Source: an uncultured Anaerolineae bacterium (GTDB lineage: Bacteria; Chloroflexota; Anaerolineae; Aggregatilineales; Phototrophicaceae). Taken from it: a stretch of DNA of 51,751 bases. The position numbers were made by a program, and so were the translations under genes. Location: contig CALDYP010000013.1 in NCBI GenBank assembly GCA_937944445.1, positions 1 to 51,751 on the forward strand. Reading direction: 5' to 3'. Below are positions 5,891-13,403 of this stretch, piece after piece; position 1 is the first letter of the stretch, and each line of letters opens with the position of its first letter. The notes below the pieces were generated by a model. The model did not search any database. It was given only the letters and a program-made list of their open reading frames with translations, and was not told the origin of the DNA.

Positions 5891-8436
5891 TAACGACGCG
5901 CTTGGCGCGGCTGAATGGTCGTCGTCACTTCATAGTTGATCGTCCCCAGCCACAGCGCCACTTCCTCAGCAGTGATGCGATCGTAGCCCTGCCGCCCTAC
6001 CAGCACCACCTCATCGCCGGCACTGACACCTGTAATGTGGCTGACGTTCACCGTGCACTTCTCCATGCTGACGCGGCCAATCACCGGCGCGCGCTGCCCG
6101 CGGATCAAGACTTCTTTCCACGTGTAGGGCGAGCGGCGCAGTCCATCCGCATAGCCCACCGGCAGCACAGCAATCGTCTCAACGTCGCGCGTGATGTACG
6201 TGCGCCCATAGCCCACCCCGTGCCCAGCCGGAAGCTGCTTCACCTGTAAGACGCTCGTCTTCCAACTCATGACTGGTTGGATGCCTGCAGGCATCGGAGC
6301 CAGACGCGACGCCTCTAAGCCGTACATGGCAATGCCAGTGCGGACGAGGTTGAAGTGCATCTCAGGGTCAAGCAGGGTCGCAGGGCTGTTGGCGGCGTGG
6401 TAGTAGCGGATTTCAAAGCCGCCCGCCCGCAGCAGCCGCACGAGCTGCTTGAAGTTGCCGAGCTGGTGCTGCGCGAACTGAGCGTCTTCATCAGCAGTGG
6501 CAAAGTGGGTGTACACCCCTTCAATGTCGAGGTGACGCAGTGAGTTCAGCGTGCGGAAGGCGGTCAATGCGTTGTTGTGGAGCAGCCCCAGCCGCCCCAT
6601 GCCCGTGTCGATCTTGACGTGCACGCGCAGCTTTCCCCCGCTGGCACGGGCCGCGCGGTCATACTGCTGAGCTTGGTCAACGTCGTAGACAGTCGCCGTG
6701 ATGTCCTGTGCGATGGCAAGGCGCACCGCCGAAACTGGCAGATGGGTCAACACGAGAATCGGGGCAGTCACCCCCGCGTCGCGCAGTTCGAGCGCCTCAA
6801 GGATGTTGGCGACGGCCAAATAGCCCGCCCCATTGGCCAACGCTACCCGCGCCGTCTGCACTGCGCCATGCCCATAGGCATCCGCCTTGACGACGGCCAT
6901 CAACGTTACGTCGTCTCCAACGGTCGCCTTCAGCACACGCACGTTGCGCGCCAGCGCGTCGAGGTCGATTTCTTTCCACGCCGTGCGCAGTTCCTGCCGG
7001 TGCGTGTCTGGGATCGTGTAGCCAGCCTGCCGCACCAGCAGGCCCGTATCCGCCGCGCGCGCCAGCAGCCCGCGCACCACCTGCTCCATCTGAGAACACT
7101 TCCCGCCCATCACTAACACGACGTCCTCTGGGGCCAGCTCAAACGACAGAACCGCCGCAATGGCGTCTTGGGTGGTGTAACAGCTTCGAATGTGGTGCTG
7201 CGACATCTGCTGGTCAACAGCGCTGCGGCTGGCCAGCGCGGCTTCACTGCCAAGCGTGACGAGATAATCCACTGTGGCGGCGGCGCGCTGGCCGATGGCG
7301 CGGTGGGCATAGACGCTGTTCGCGCCGAGGTCGTCCAAATCGCCGAGGACGAGCGCTGCCTTGCGCCCTTCCGCCCGCGCCTCTGAGAGCCACTCCAGCG
7401 CCGCCAGCGTGGATGACAGCGTCGCATGGTGCGAGTCGTCGATCAGCAGCAGCCCCCCCTTGCCCAACAGCGGGCGCATCCGACCGGGCAGCGGGGAAAG
7501 CTGGCTGAGCGCCTTGAGGCCATCGCGCAGGTCAACGCCCAACTCCAGCCCCACCAGCAGCCCCGCCAGCGCCGCGATCAACTGCTGACGCCCCAACACA
7601 GGACACCAACGCCCCACCTCGCGCTGCTGATCATAACGCAGGTCGAAGCCGGTGCGCTCCGTCCCGACGATGACGTTCGTCGCCAGCAGATCCGCGCCAA
7701 AGTGGTCGATCCCAACCGTGCGGACGCGGGCGCGAGTGTGCTGTGCCAACGCGCGTGTTTGGTCGTTGTCGAAGTTCAGCACGACTAAATCCGTTGGCGA
7801 GAGCGATTGCAGCAGCAGCGCGTGTTCTTGCACATACTGCGCCTGCGTGTCAAACGTCGTCGGTACTACGTCGTCCATCTCCGTGATGACGACGACTGAC
7901 GGGCTGCACGCCTCAACCATCGCCCGCATCTGATGCGCGGCGGTCGGCGCGAGTTTGATCACCACATATTCGGCGTCAGCGGGCAGGTGCGCCACGGTCA
8001 TCGGCAGCGCCAGCGGCCCCTCGATGTCGAGCAGCCCCTCATGCACGCGATACCGCAGGGACAGCACCGCCGCCAGCGCGTGCGCCGCCACCGAGCGCGA
8101 CGCCGCCCCAGCCACTGCCACCACGCGCACTCCGCTGCGCCCCAACACGTGGCGCGCCCACGCCATGAGCGCGTCCACCGTGTCGCGCACCATCAGGATC
8201 GTCACGCCCGGCAGGGCTTCTTCTGGCGGCTCTTGGCACAACAGCCCCACCGCCCCGTTGCGCACCGCTTCGTACATGTCGTGGTGGGTGTCGCCCTGTG
8301 CAGTGCGCAGCGCCACAAACAGCGACGACGGGCGCGCCTCAGCGGCGTTGAACACCAATTCGCTAAAGATTTGCGCCTCAGCATCGCCGAACAGCTGCCC
8401 ATTGGCCGCTTTGATGAGGTCATTCAGGTTAATCAT
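5887..8436 (-). CDS. Fusion: MurF-like domain (degenerate active site) / alanine racemase
   Basis: An 849-residue protein. Residues 1 to about 465 follow the MurF order, but the catalytic motifs are altered. The P-loop (normally G-T/S-N-G-K-T) reads GAASRSVAA at 110-118 with no Lys. The YNANPxS position reads HHATLSS (336-342), and the EMG and NIGPAH positions read KLAP and EMDD. Residues about 485-849 are alanine racemase with PLP lysine 517 in VVKADAYGHG, HVKIDTGMGRLG and the catalytic Tyr in GVGYGRTY, so L/D-alanine interconversion should be intact. MurF-Alr fusions are known in other phyla. Here the ligase half is probably non-catalytic. Start: ATG with AAAGG ten bases upstream. Confidence 0.9.
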   Translation of the reverse strand: MINLNDLIKAANGQLFGDAEAQIFSELVFNAAEARPSSLFVALRTAQGDTHHDMYEAVRNGAVGLLCQEPPEEALPGVTILMVRDTVDALMAWARHVLGRSGVRVVAVAGAASRSVAAHALAAVLSLRYRVHEGLLDIEGPLALPMTVAHLPADAEYVVIKLAPTAAHQMRAMVEACSPSVVVITEMDDVVPTTFDTQAQYVQEHALLLQSLSPTDLVVLNFDNDQTRALAQHTRARVRTVGIDHFGADLLATNVIVGTERTGFDLRYDQQREVGRWCPVLGRQQLIAALAGLLVGLELGVDLRDGLKALSQLSPLPGRMRPLLGKGGLLLIDDSHHATLSSTLAALEWLSEARAEGRKAALVLGDLDDLGANSVYAHRAIGQRAAATVDYLVTLGSEAALASRSAVDQQMSQHHIRSCYTTQDAIAAVLSFELAPEDVVLVMGGKCSQMEQVVRGLLARAADTGLLVRQAGYTIPDTHRQELRTAWKEIDLDALARNVRVLKATVGDDVTLMAVVKADAYGHGAVQTARVALANGAGYLAVANILEALELRDAGVTAPILVLTHLPVSAVRLAIAQDITATVYDVDQAQQYDRAARASGGKLRVHVKIDTGMGRLGLLHNNALTAFRTLNSLRHLDIEGVYTHFATADEDAQFAQHQLGNFKQLVRLLRAGGFEIRYYHAANSPATLLDPEMHFNLVRTGIAMYGLEASRLAPMPAGIQPVMSWKTSVLQVKQLPAGHGVGYGRTYITRDVETIAVLPVGYADGLRRSPYTWKEVLIRGQRAPVIGRVSMEKCTVNVSHITGVSAGDEVVLVGRQGYDRITAEEVALWLGTINYEVTTTIQPRQARRY

Positions 8437-8472
8437 GGCACTGAGGCCTTTCGATGCATCCGTTCTCAGTCA

Positions 8473-8478
8473 ATCATA
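8473..8478 (-). promoter_or_regulatory. Possible -10 box of the MurF-Alr gene
   Basis: TATGAT on the minus strand, about 37 bases upstream of the start at 8436. It stands back to back with the tgt promoter at 8523-8528. Confidence 0.4.
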
Positions 8479-8519
8479 ACGAACAACCGCACAACACGAA
8501 ACGCTCACGCTCAACTGCG

Positions 8520-8528
8520 TGTTATAAT
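8520..8528 (+). promoter_or_regulatory. Extended -10 promoter of tgt
   Basis: TGT followed by TATAAT (8523-8528), a TGn-extended -10 without a recognisable -35. Transcription should start near 8535. In-frame upstream codons before this point therefore cannot be the tgt start. Confidence 0.65.
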
Positions 8529-8558
8529 GTCGATACCCTACATACAGAAATGAGGCGG

Positions 8559-9665
8559 ATGAGCTTCGAGTTTGAGATTATCGCCCGTGATGGGCACGCC
8601 CGCGCGGGCATCCTGCACACCCCACATGGCGACATCCCCACCCCCTATTATGCGCCAGTTGGCACATTGGCAACTGTGAAAATGCTGCCCCCGCGTGACC
8701 TGCGCGAAGTGGGCGCATCGCTCATTTTGGCCAACACCTACCATCTGACGCTGCGCCCGGGCGAGGACTTGATCCAGCAGATGGGCGGGCTGCATCAGTT
8801 CATGCGCTGGGATGGCCCCATCCTTACCGACAGCGGCGGCTTTCAAGTCTTCAGCTTGACCGAGATCAACCAGATCGACGATGAAGGCGTTACCTTCCGC
8901 AACCACATCGACGGCGCGCCCGTGCGCCTGACGCCGCAGCGCTCGATGCAGATTCAAGAGGCGCTCGGCGCAGACATCATCATGGCGTTCGACCAATGTC
9001 CCCCGCCCACCGACCGCGCCACCGTGGAAGTCGCCGTGGAACGCACCCACCGCTGGGCGCAAACCTGCCGCGAGGCACACCCCGACGACAGCCAACAGGC
9101 GCTCTTTGGCATCGTGCAGGGCGGCATCTTCCCTGACCTGCGCCAGAAATCGGCTCAACACTTGCAGTCCATCGGCTTCAAGGGGTACGCCATCGGCGGG
9201 CTGGCCGTGGGCGAGACCAAGCGCGAGATGTACGACACGCTCGACGCCACCCTGCCCCACCTGCCCGACGACGCGCCGCGCTACCTGATGGGCGTGGGCG
9301 AGCCAGACGACCTTGCCGAGGCGATCACCCGCGGCGTTGACCTCTTCGATTGTGTCATGCCGACGCGCATCGCCCGCCACGGCAGCGCCCTCACGCCCGA
9401 TGGCCGCGTCAACATGCGCAACCAGATCTACCGCGACGACCCGCGCCCCCTGATGGAGAACACCGGCTGCTACACTGAGAACTTCTCACGCGCCTACCTG
9501 CGGCATCTCGTCATCACGCGCGAGCTGCTCGGGCATTACCTGCTCAGCCTGCACAACGTGCACTTCTTAATCCACCACGTCGCCCAAATGCGCCAAGCGA
9601 TCATCGAGGGGCGATTGGCAGCTTACACTGACGCATTCCTGAAACGTTATTTGAGACAAGACTAA
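8559..9665 (+). CDS. tgt: tRNA-guanine transglycosylase with altered zinc site
   Basis: A 368-residue Tgt, the usual bacterial length. It exchanges guanine 34 of GUN-anticodon tRNAs for preQ1 in queuosine synthesis. Visible motifs are LTDSGGFQVFSL (Asp91), FDQCPPP, GGLAVGE and LFDCVMPTR (Asp264, the nucleophile). The zinc site is unusual. The standard C-x-C-x-x-C followed by a distant His reads T302-G-C304-Y-T-E307, leaving one Cys and the His at about 332. Start: ATG at 8559 has GAGG at 8552-8555; ATG at 8550, three codons earlier, is also possible. queG, a later pathway step, is at 28334-29359. The next gene follows after 5 bases. Confidence 0.92.
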   Translation: MSFEFEIIARDGHARAGILHTPHGDIPTPYYAPVGTLATVKMLPPRDLREVGASLILANTYHLTLRPGEDLIQQMGGLHQFMRWDGPILTDSGGFQVFSLTEINQIDDEGVTFRNHIDGAPVRLTPQRSMQIQEALGADIIMAFDQCPPPTDRATVEVAVERTHRWAQTCREAHPDDSQQALFGIVQGGIFPDLRQKSAQHLQSIGFKGYAIGGLAVGETKREMYDTLDATLPHLPDDAPRYLMGVGEPDDLAEAITRGVDLFDCVMPTRIARHGSALTPDGRVNMRNQIYRDDPRPLMENTGCYTENFSRAYLRHLVITRELLGHYLLSLHNVHFLIHHVAQMRQAIIEGRLAAYTDAFLKRYLRQD

Positions 9666-9670
9666 CCCTG

Positions 9671-10498
9671 ATGGGACGGGCAGCTCGCAGAGGCTTAGTG
9701 GTGTTGGCGACGGTCGCAGCGGTGGGCTGTAGCAACCTGCGCCCCACCGCCGCACCGACGATCCTGCCCTCTCTGCGGTTGCACACGACCGACGTCGCCG
9801 CCCCGCTCGTTCGGCGCTTGGCCGCCAGCTACAACTCGTCCGGCGGCGCTCATGTGGCCTTCGAGACGACCGTGAGCAACCACGCTGCGCTGCTGCGCCG
9901 CATCCTGAACGACGAGATCGACTACTTCGTGACGACGGAACTGCCGATCTTGGCTGACCTGCCGATCTGGGCGATGCCGATCGCCCAAGTGGGGATCGTC
10001 ATGGCTGTGCCGCTCAGCAACCCACTGACCGACGTCACCCTGTCGGATGTTCGCAATCTCTACCTCGGCGGCATCACCAATTGGCAAGAGTTGGGCGGTC
10101 TGGATGAAGCGGTGACCCTCATCAGTCGTGAAGCGGGTTCCGACATCCGCACCGAGTTTGAGCGCCTCGTCATGGGCAACCGCCGCACCAACCCCAACGC
10201 GCTGCTGCTCAGTTCCTCAGCGGCCATCATCAGCACGCTGCGCCAAACAGCGGGCAGCGTCGCTTACCTGCCGCTGATGGAAGCGGCCCCGGGCCTGCGC
10301 CTGCTCAGCGTCGAGGGCGTCGCGCCGACGCTGGAGATGATCCAAGACAACCGCTACCCGCTGCGCTCAACGGTCTACTTCGTCGGCCTTGAAGAGCCGA
10401 CCGGCCTGCTGCGCCAGTTCATCGAATGGGCGCAGAGCCAAGCCGGCCAAGCCAGCCTGAGCGGGCTGGCCGCGCCGATCATCGAGCCGCCCAACTGA
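9671..10498 (+). CDS. Phosphate-binding-like (PBP) lipoprotein
   Basis: A 275-residue exported protein. An N-terminal hydrophobic stretch ends in the lipobox VAAVGC, so Cys20 is probably lipidated. The body matches the PstS-type periplasmic-binding fold: LSDVRNLYLGGITNWQELGG followed by a SREAGSD-like anion-loop segment. PstS proteins hand phosphate to a Pst ABC transporter, but no pst genes are nearby and the protein is short, so the ligand is uncertain. It starts five bases after tgt stops, suggesting co-transcription. Its last 20 bases overlap the 3' end of the convergent TPR gene. Confidence 0.75.
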   Translation: MGRAARRGLVVLATVAAVGCSNLRPTAAPTILPSLRLHTTDVAAPLVRRLAASYNSSGGAHVAFETTVSNHAALLRRILNDEIDYFVTTELPILADLPIWAMPIAQVGIVMAVPLSNPLTDVTLSDVRNLYLGGITNWQELGGLDEAVTLISREAGSDIRTEFERLVMGNRRTNPNALLLSSSAAIISTLRQTAGSVAYLPLMEAAPGLRLLSVEGVAPTLEMIQDNRYPLRSTVYFVGLEEPTGLLRQFIEWAQSQAGQASLSGLAAPIIEPPN

Positions 10499-10901
10499 AA
10501 AACTGATTCGCCCAGAAGAGCACCATCGCAAACAGCACGCACAGCGTGATGAACCACAGGCTGCTCAGCGCCAAGTCGCGATAGCCGCGGATGCGCGCGC
10601 GTTGGCTCTGGCTGCGCATCTCGGCCTCTCTCAGCCGAAACAGCGCAGTGCTAGCGCGGACGTTGTGAGGGTTGATGCGCAGCACGTTGTCGAGGCACAC
10701 CGCGCTCTTGTCGGGCGAATCGACGGCCACGCTCATCCACAGCCACGCCTCTTCAAAGTCCTTGTCCTCGCGGATCAGCTCACGCAGGATGGGCAGCGCT
10801 GCCTCGCGCTGGTTGGCCTGCACCAGCTCAATTGCGTCTAGCAGTCGGTCGATGCGGGTCGCGTCCTGCGGCTCGTCCATCGCTGCGGCTCCGCTACTCA
10901 C
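10479..10901 (-). CDS. TPR-like protein with C-terminal membrane anchor
   Basis: A 140-residue protein. Residues about 15-95 form helical TPR-like repeats (EEAWLWMSVAVDSPDKS, CLDNVLRINPHNVRAS), and residues about 112-136 form one membrane helix near the C-terminus. TPR domains mediate protein contacts, so a membrane-tethered adaptor is the simplest reading. Start GTG at 10901 overlaps the end of the upstream PIG-L deacetylase gene by 8 bases and has AGGGGTGA just before it; an internal ATG (MDEPQD, 10880) is an alternative. Function unknown. Confidence 0.65.
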   Translation of the reverse strand: MSSGAAAMDEPQDATRIDRLLDAIELVQANQREAALPILRELIREDKDFEEAWLWMSVAVDSPDKSAVCLDNVLRINPHNVRASTALFRLREAEMRSQSQRARIRGYRDLALSSLWFITLCVLFAMVLFWANQFFSWAAR

Positions 10902-11757
10902 TCACCCCTGCGAACAAATCGGTCTCGTCAACGCGATCTTGGGTGGGCGGGGGCACAACCCGCGTGAAGCCCTGCTGCCCCATCAAGCGCCGCCGCAGCC
11001 ACAGCGGCAGGTTGTTCTGCATCAAGCGCCCGCCGCCTTGACTTTCGTGCGCGGCGCTGGCCGCGTCCCACACCGTCAGATAGTCGCTCACGTCCACGCG
11101 CGCATGGGTCGGCTCCAGATGATCGAGCACGGCTTGAAAGTCAATATCCTTGTTCGTGCCCATGTGACGCAGGTCTTTCCCCCGCAGGCGCATCGTCCAC
11201 GCGAAGAGCCGCAGCATGGCCGCCGGCAGCCCCCCGTAGTAGAGCTTCTGGGGCGCATACGGCGGCTGGCCCGTCTCGTAGGCCGGATCCCCCGCAAGGT
11301 GGAAGGCTGCCTCCGTCGCCCGCTGGATGGCGATGTGGTCAGGGTGGCCGTAGCCGCCGAAGCGGTTGAACGTCAGCACCACTTGAGGCCGAACGCGCCG
11401 CATCACCTCGACCACGCGCCGCACCAGCTCGTCAAAATGGTGCTGACTGTGATACCACAGCGAATCGGGGTCGTCGTTGCTGGCCGCCCCCATCATGCCG
11501 CTGTCTTTGTAGTTCAAGCGGATCACTTCTTTGAAGCCGAGGATCTGCGCGGCGCGGTCAAGCTCAGCGCGGCGCAGCTCGGCTACGCTCGGGTGCTGGC
11601 TCGCCATCTCCGGCGGGACCGTCCCTAACTCGCCGTTTGTCGCGCATAAGTAGTAGACCGCTACGCCTGCTTGAACGTATTTGGCGATCAAGCCGCCGCT
11701 GCCAAAGCTTTCATCATCTGGATGCGCGTAAGCCACCAGCATTCGTTTACTCGTCAT
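10894..11757 (-). CDS. PIG-L/LmbE family deacetylase
   Basis: A 287-residue zinc deacetylase. The metal motif AHPDDE (residues 11-16) and the second motif GHPDH are intact, and ATNGE follows the first strand as usual. Relatives remove acetyl groups from GlcNAc-type substrates: MshB and Mca in mycothiol metabolism, BshB in bacillithiol metabolism, and N-acetylglucosaminyl-PI deacetylase. A HESQGGG segment near the C-terminus recalls the mycothiol conjugate amidase Mca. The length fits this subgroup, but the substrate cannot be fixed from sequence alone. First gene of a two-gene minus-strand operon with the TPR protein. Confidence 0.85.
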   Translation of the reverse strand: MTSKRMLVAYAHPDDESFGSGGLIAKYVQAGVAVYYLCATNGELGTVPPEMASQHPSVAELRRAELDRAAQILGFKEVIRLNYKDSGMMGAASNDDPDSLWYHSQHHFDELVRRVVEVMRRVRPQVVLTFNRFGGYGHPDHIAIQRATEAAFHLAGDPAYETGQPPYAPQKLYYGGLPAAMLRLFAWTMRLRGKDLRHMGTNKDIDFQAVLDHLEPTHARVDVSDYLTVWDAASAAHESQGGGRLMQNNLPLWLRRRLMGQQGFTRVVPPPTQDRVDETDLFAGVSE

Positions 11758-11791
11758 GTGCTCTCATTTCAGCGAAGCCAACGTTTGCCCT

Positions 11792-11797
11792 ATTATA
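11792..11797 (-). promoter_or_regulatory. -10 box of the PIG-L deacetylase operon
   Basis: TATAAT on the minus strand (GCGGTATAATAGG), 34 bases upstream of the start at 11757. No clear -35. Confidence 0.6.
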
Positions 11798-11844
11798 CCG
11801 CCGACTAGTACGCATGTGCCCTGTGCAATTCGCCCAGTGACTTC

Positions 11845-11850
11845 TACAAT
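11845..11850 (+). promoter_or_regulatory. Possible -10 box of the DUF3048 gene
   Basis: TACAAT 36 bases upstream of the ATG at 11887. The region 11758-11886 is a divergent promoter region shared with the PIG-L deacetylase. Confidence 0.4.
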
Positions 11851-11886
11851 GTCGCAGTTACTCGCGCTGCCATTAGAGAGCCAGTT

Positions 11887-13248
11887 ATGCGCCGTTCAAT
11901 CCTGTTAGTCGTGACCGCCCTCGCGTTGGGGCTTCCCGCGCTGCCCATCGCCCACGGCCAATTTGCCACCGTCACGCCTGAACCGCTTGACCCTAGCCAG
12001 CCCACGCCCGCGCCGGCCTTCGGCTTTGCCACCAACACCCCCAGCGGCCCCACGCTGACGCCCAGCAGCACCCCCACCCCCACGCTGACGGCCACCCCGA
12101 CCAGCACGCCCACGCCTACTTTTACGCCGACCTTCACCCCCACGCCCACGGCCACCCCCACCAACACGCCCACCCCAACGCCGACGTTCGTCGGGCCGTT
12201 CACCTACCCGGACGGCATCAACACCTTGACCGGCCTGCCCTTCCCCAGCGAGGAAGCCCGCAACCGCCGCAACCTCATCGTCAAGGTGTCGAACTATCCG
12301 CCGCTGGTGCGCCCCCAGACCGGCCTCAACCAAGCCGACATCGTCTACGAGTACGAAGTGGAGGGCGGCGTGACGCGCTTCGCTGCCATCTACCGCTCCC
12401 AAACGCCGCCGCTCGTCGGCTCGGTTCGCAGCGCCCGCCTCGTGGACATGGAACTGACCGTCATGTATGACGCCTTCCTCGCCTACAGCGGCACGAGCGA
12501 GCCGATTCAGCGCCTGCTCGTCTCGCCGCCCTTCTTCAACTTCAACATCATCTCTCCGCTCATCGGCGACAACTGCGAGCCAGCCGGCTTCTGCCGCTAC
12601 CCCCAAGAGGGCAAACCCTTCGAACACACCCTGTTCCTTGAGCCAGCCAAAGCGTGGGCCGTCGCCAGCCGCCGCAACAGCTTCCTCGGCATCAAGGCAA
12701 AAGGCTTCGCCTTCAGCGAGCTAGTGGACACGGTGAACGGTCAGCCGGGCGTGGACGCCTTCATCAACTGGTACGGGCAGGTGAGCGCGCGCTGGCAGTA
12801 CGACCCAGCCACCGGGCGCTACCTGCGTTTCACCGATGAGATGCCCCACCTCGACGCCGCCGACGGCCAACAGCTCTGGACGGACAACATCGTCATCATC
12901 GAAGTGCCCCACGCCGAACGCCCCGACCTGTTCCCGCCCGGCGTCAACTACGCCAGCCAAGAGATCCAACTGTGGGATCAAGGGCGGGCTTACGTCCTCC
13001 GCGATGGCTACTTCTATCAAGGCTTCTGGCGGCGGCAGAACCGCGAGCCGGGCAGCGCCCTGCAAGTGCTCTACGGCAACAACCAGCCGATCCTGCTCAA
13101 GCCCGGTCGCACCTACGTGCAGATCGTGCGCGGCTTCCGCGATGTGACCATCCGCGGTGACTACACCGACATGTCGGCCATCGCCACGCAGATGGCGCTC
13201 ACCCCCAGCCCGACCCCGCTCGACATCCCCGACACGGACGGCGGATAA
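11887..13248 (+). CDS. Exported DUF3048 (YerB-like) protein with Thr-Pro linker
   Basis: A 453-residue secreted protein. It has a signal peptide (residues about 1-24, ending near AHG), then a low-complexity linker of about 65 residues rich in TPTPT/STPTPT, then the DUF3048 N- and C-terminal domains. Diagnostic segments are INTLTGLPF, RPQTGLNQADIVYEYEVEGG and GSVRSARLVDMEL. YerB-like proteins are cell-surface proteins of unknown biochemical role. The linker probably spans the wall or envelope. The gene is monocistronic, with its own promoter-like box and a strong terminator. Confidence 0.85.
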   Translation: MRRSILLVVTALALGLPALPIAHGQFATVTPEPLDPSQPTPAPAFGFATNTPSGPTLTPSSTPTPTLTATPTSTPTPTFTPTFTPTPTATPTNTPTPTPTFVGPFTYPDGINTLTGLPFPSEEARNRRNLIVKVSNYPPLVRPQTGLNQADIVYEYEVEGGVTRFAAIYRSQTPPLVGSVRSARLVDMELTVMYDAFLAYSGTSEPIQRLLVSPPFFNFNIISPLIGDNCEPAGFCRYPQEGKPFEHTLFLEPAKAWAVASRRNSFLGIKAKGFAFSELVDTVNGQPGVDAFINWYGQVSARWQYDPATGRYLRFTDEMPHLDAADGQQLWTDNIVIIEVPHAERPDLFPPGVNYASQEIQLWDQGRAYVLRDGYFYQGFWRRQNREPGSALQVLYGNNQPILLKPGRTYVQIVRGFRDVTIRGDYTDMSAIATQMALTPSPTPLDIPDTDGG

Positions 13249-13255
13249 GCGCTCA

Positions 13256-13283
13256 GGGCGCGGCCGCCCGCGCCCGTTTTTTT
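13256..13283 (+). terminator. Strong intrinsic terminator after the DUF3048 gene
   Basis: Perfect 8-bp GC stem GGGCGCGG / CCGCGCCC with tetraloop CCGC, then G and seven T residues (13277-13283). Confidence 0.9.
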
Positions 13284-13321
13284 CTTACCCCAGCGCTCAC
13301 AACATTCTCACTCTCGCACAA

Positions 13322-13349
13322 TTGCCCTGTGATGCACATGGCTTATAAT
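13322..13349 (+). promoter_or_regulatory. Promoter of uvrA
   Basis: TTGCCC (13322-13327), 16-bp spacer, perfect TATAAT (13344-13349). The predicted transcript start near 13356 leaves about a 48-base leader before ATG 13404. It rules out the in-frame ATGs at 13329-13338. No LexA-type box was recognised. Confidence 0.65.
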
Positions 13350-13403
13350 AGAACACGTGATCCACTTTGTGTTCAATCATTGTTTGAGGCCCAGCATTGC
13401 CCT

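Noticed and set aside
11989-12195. Repeat tract as a possible CRISPR array or VNTR
   Set aside because: Units are irregular, lie in frame and encode a Thr-Pro linker; there are no spacers.
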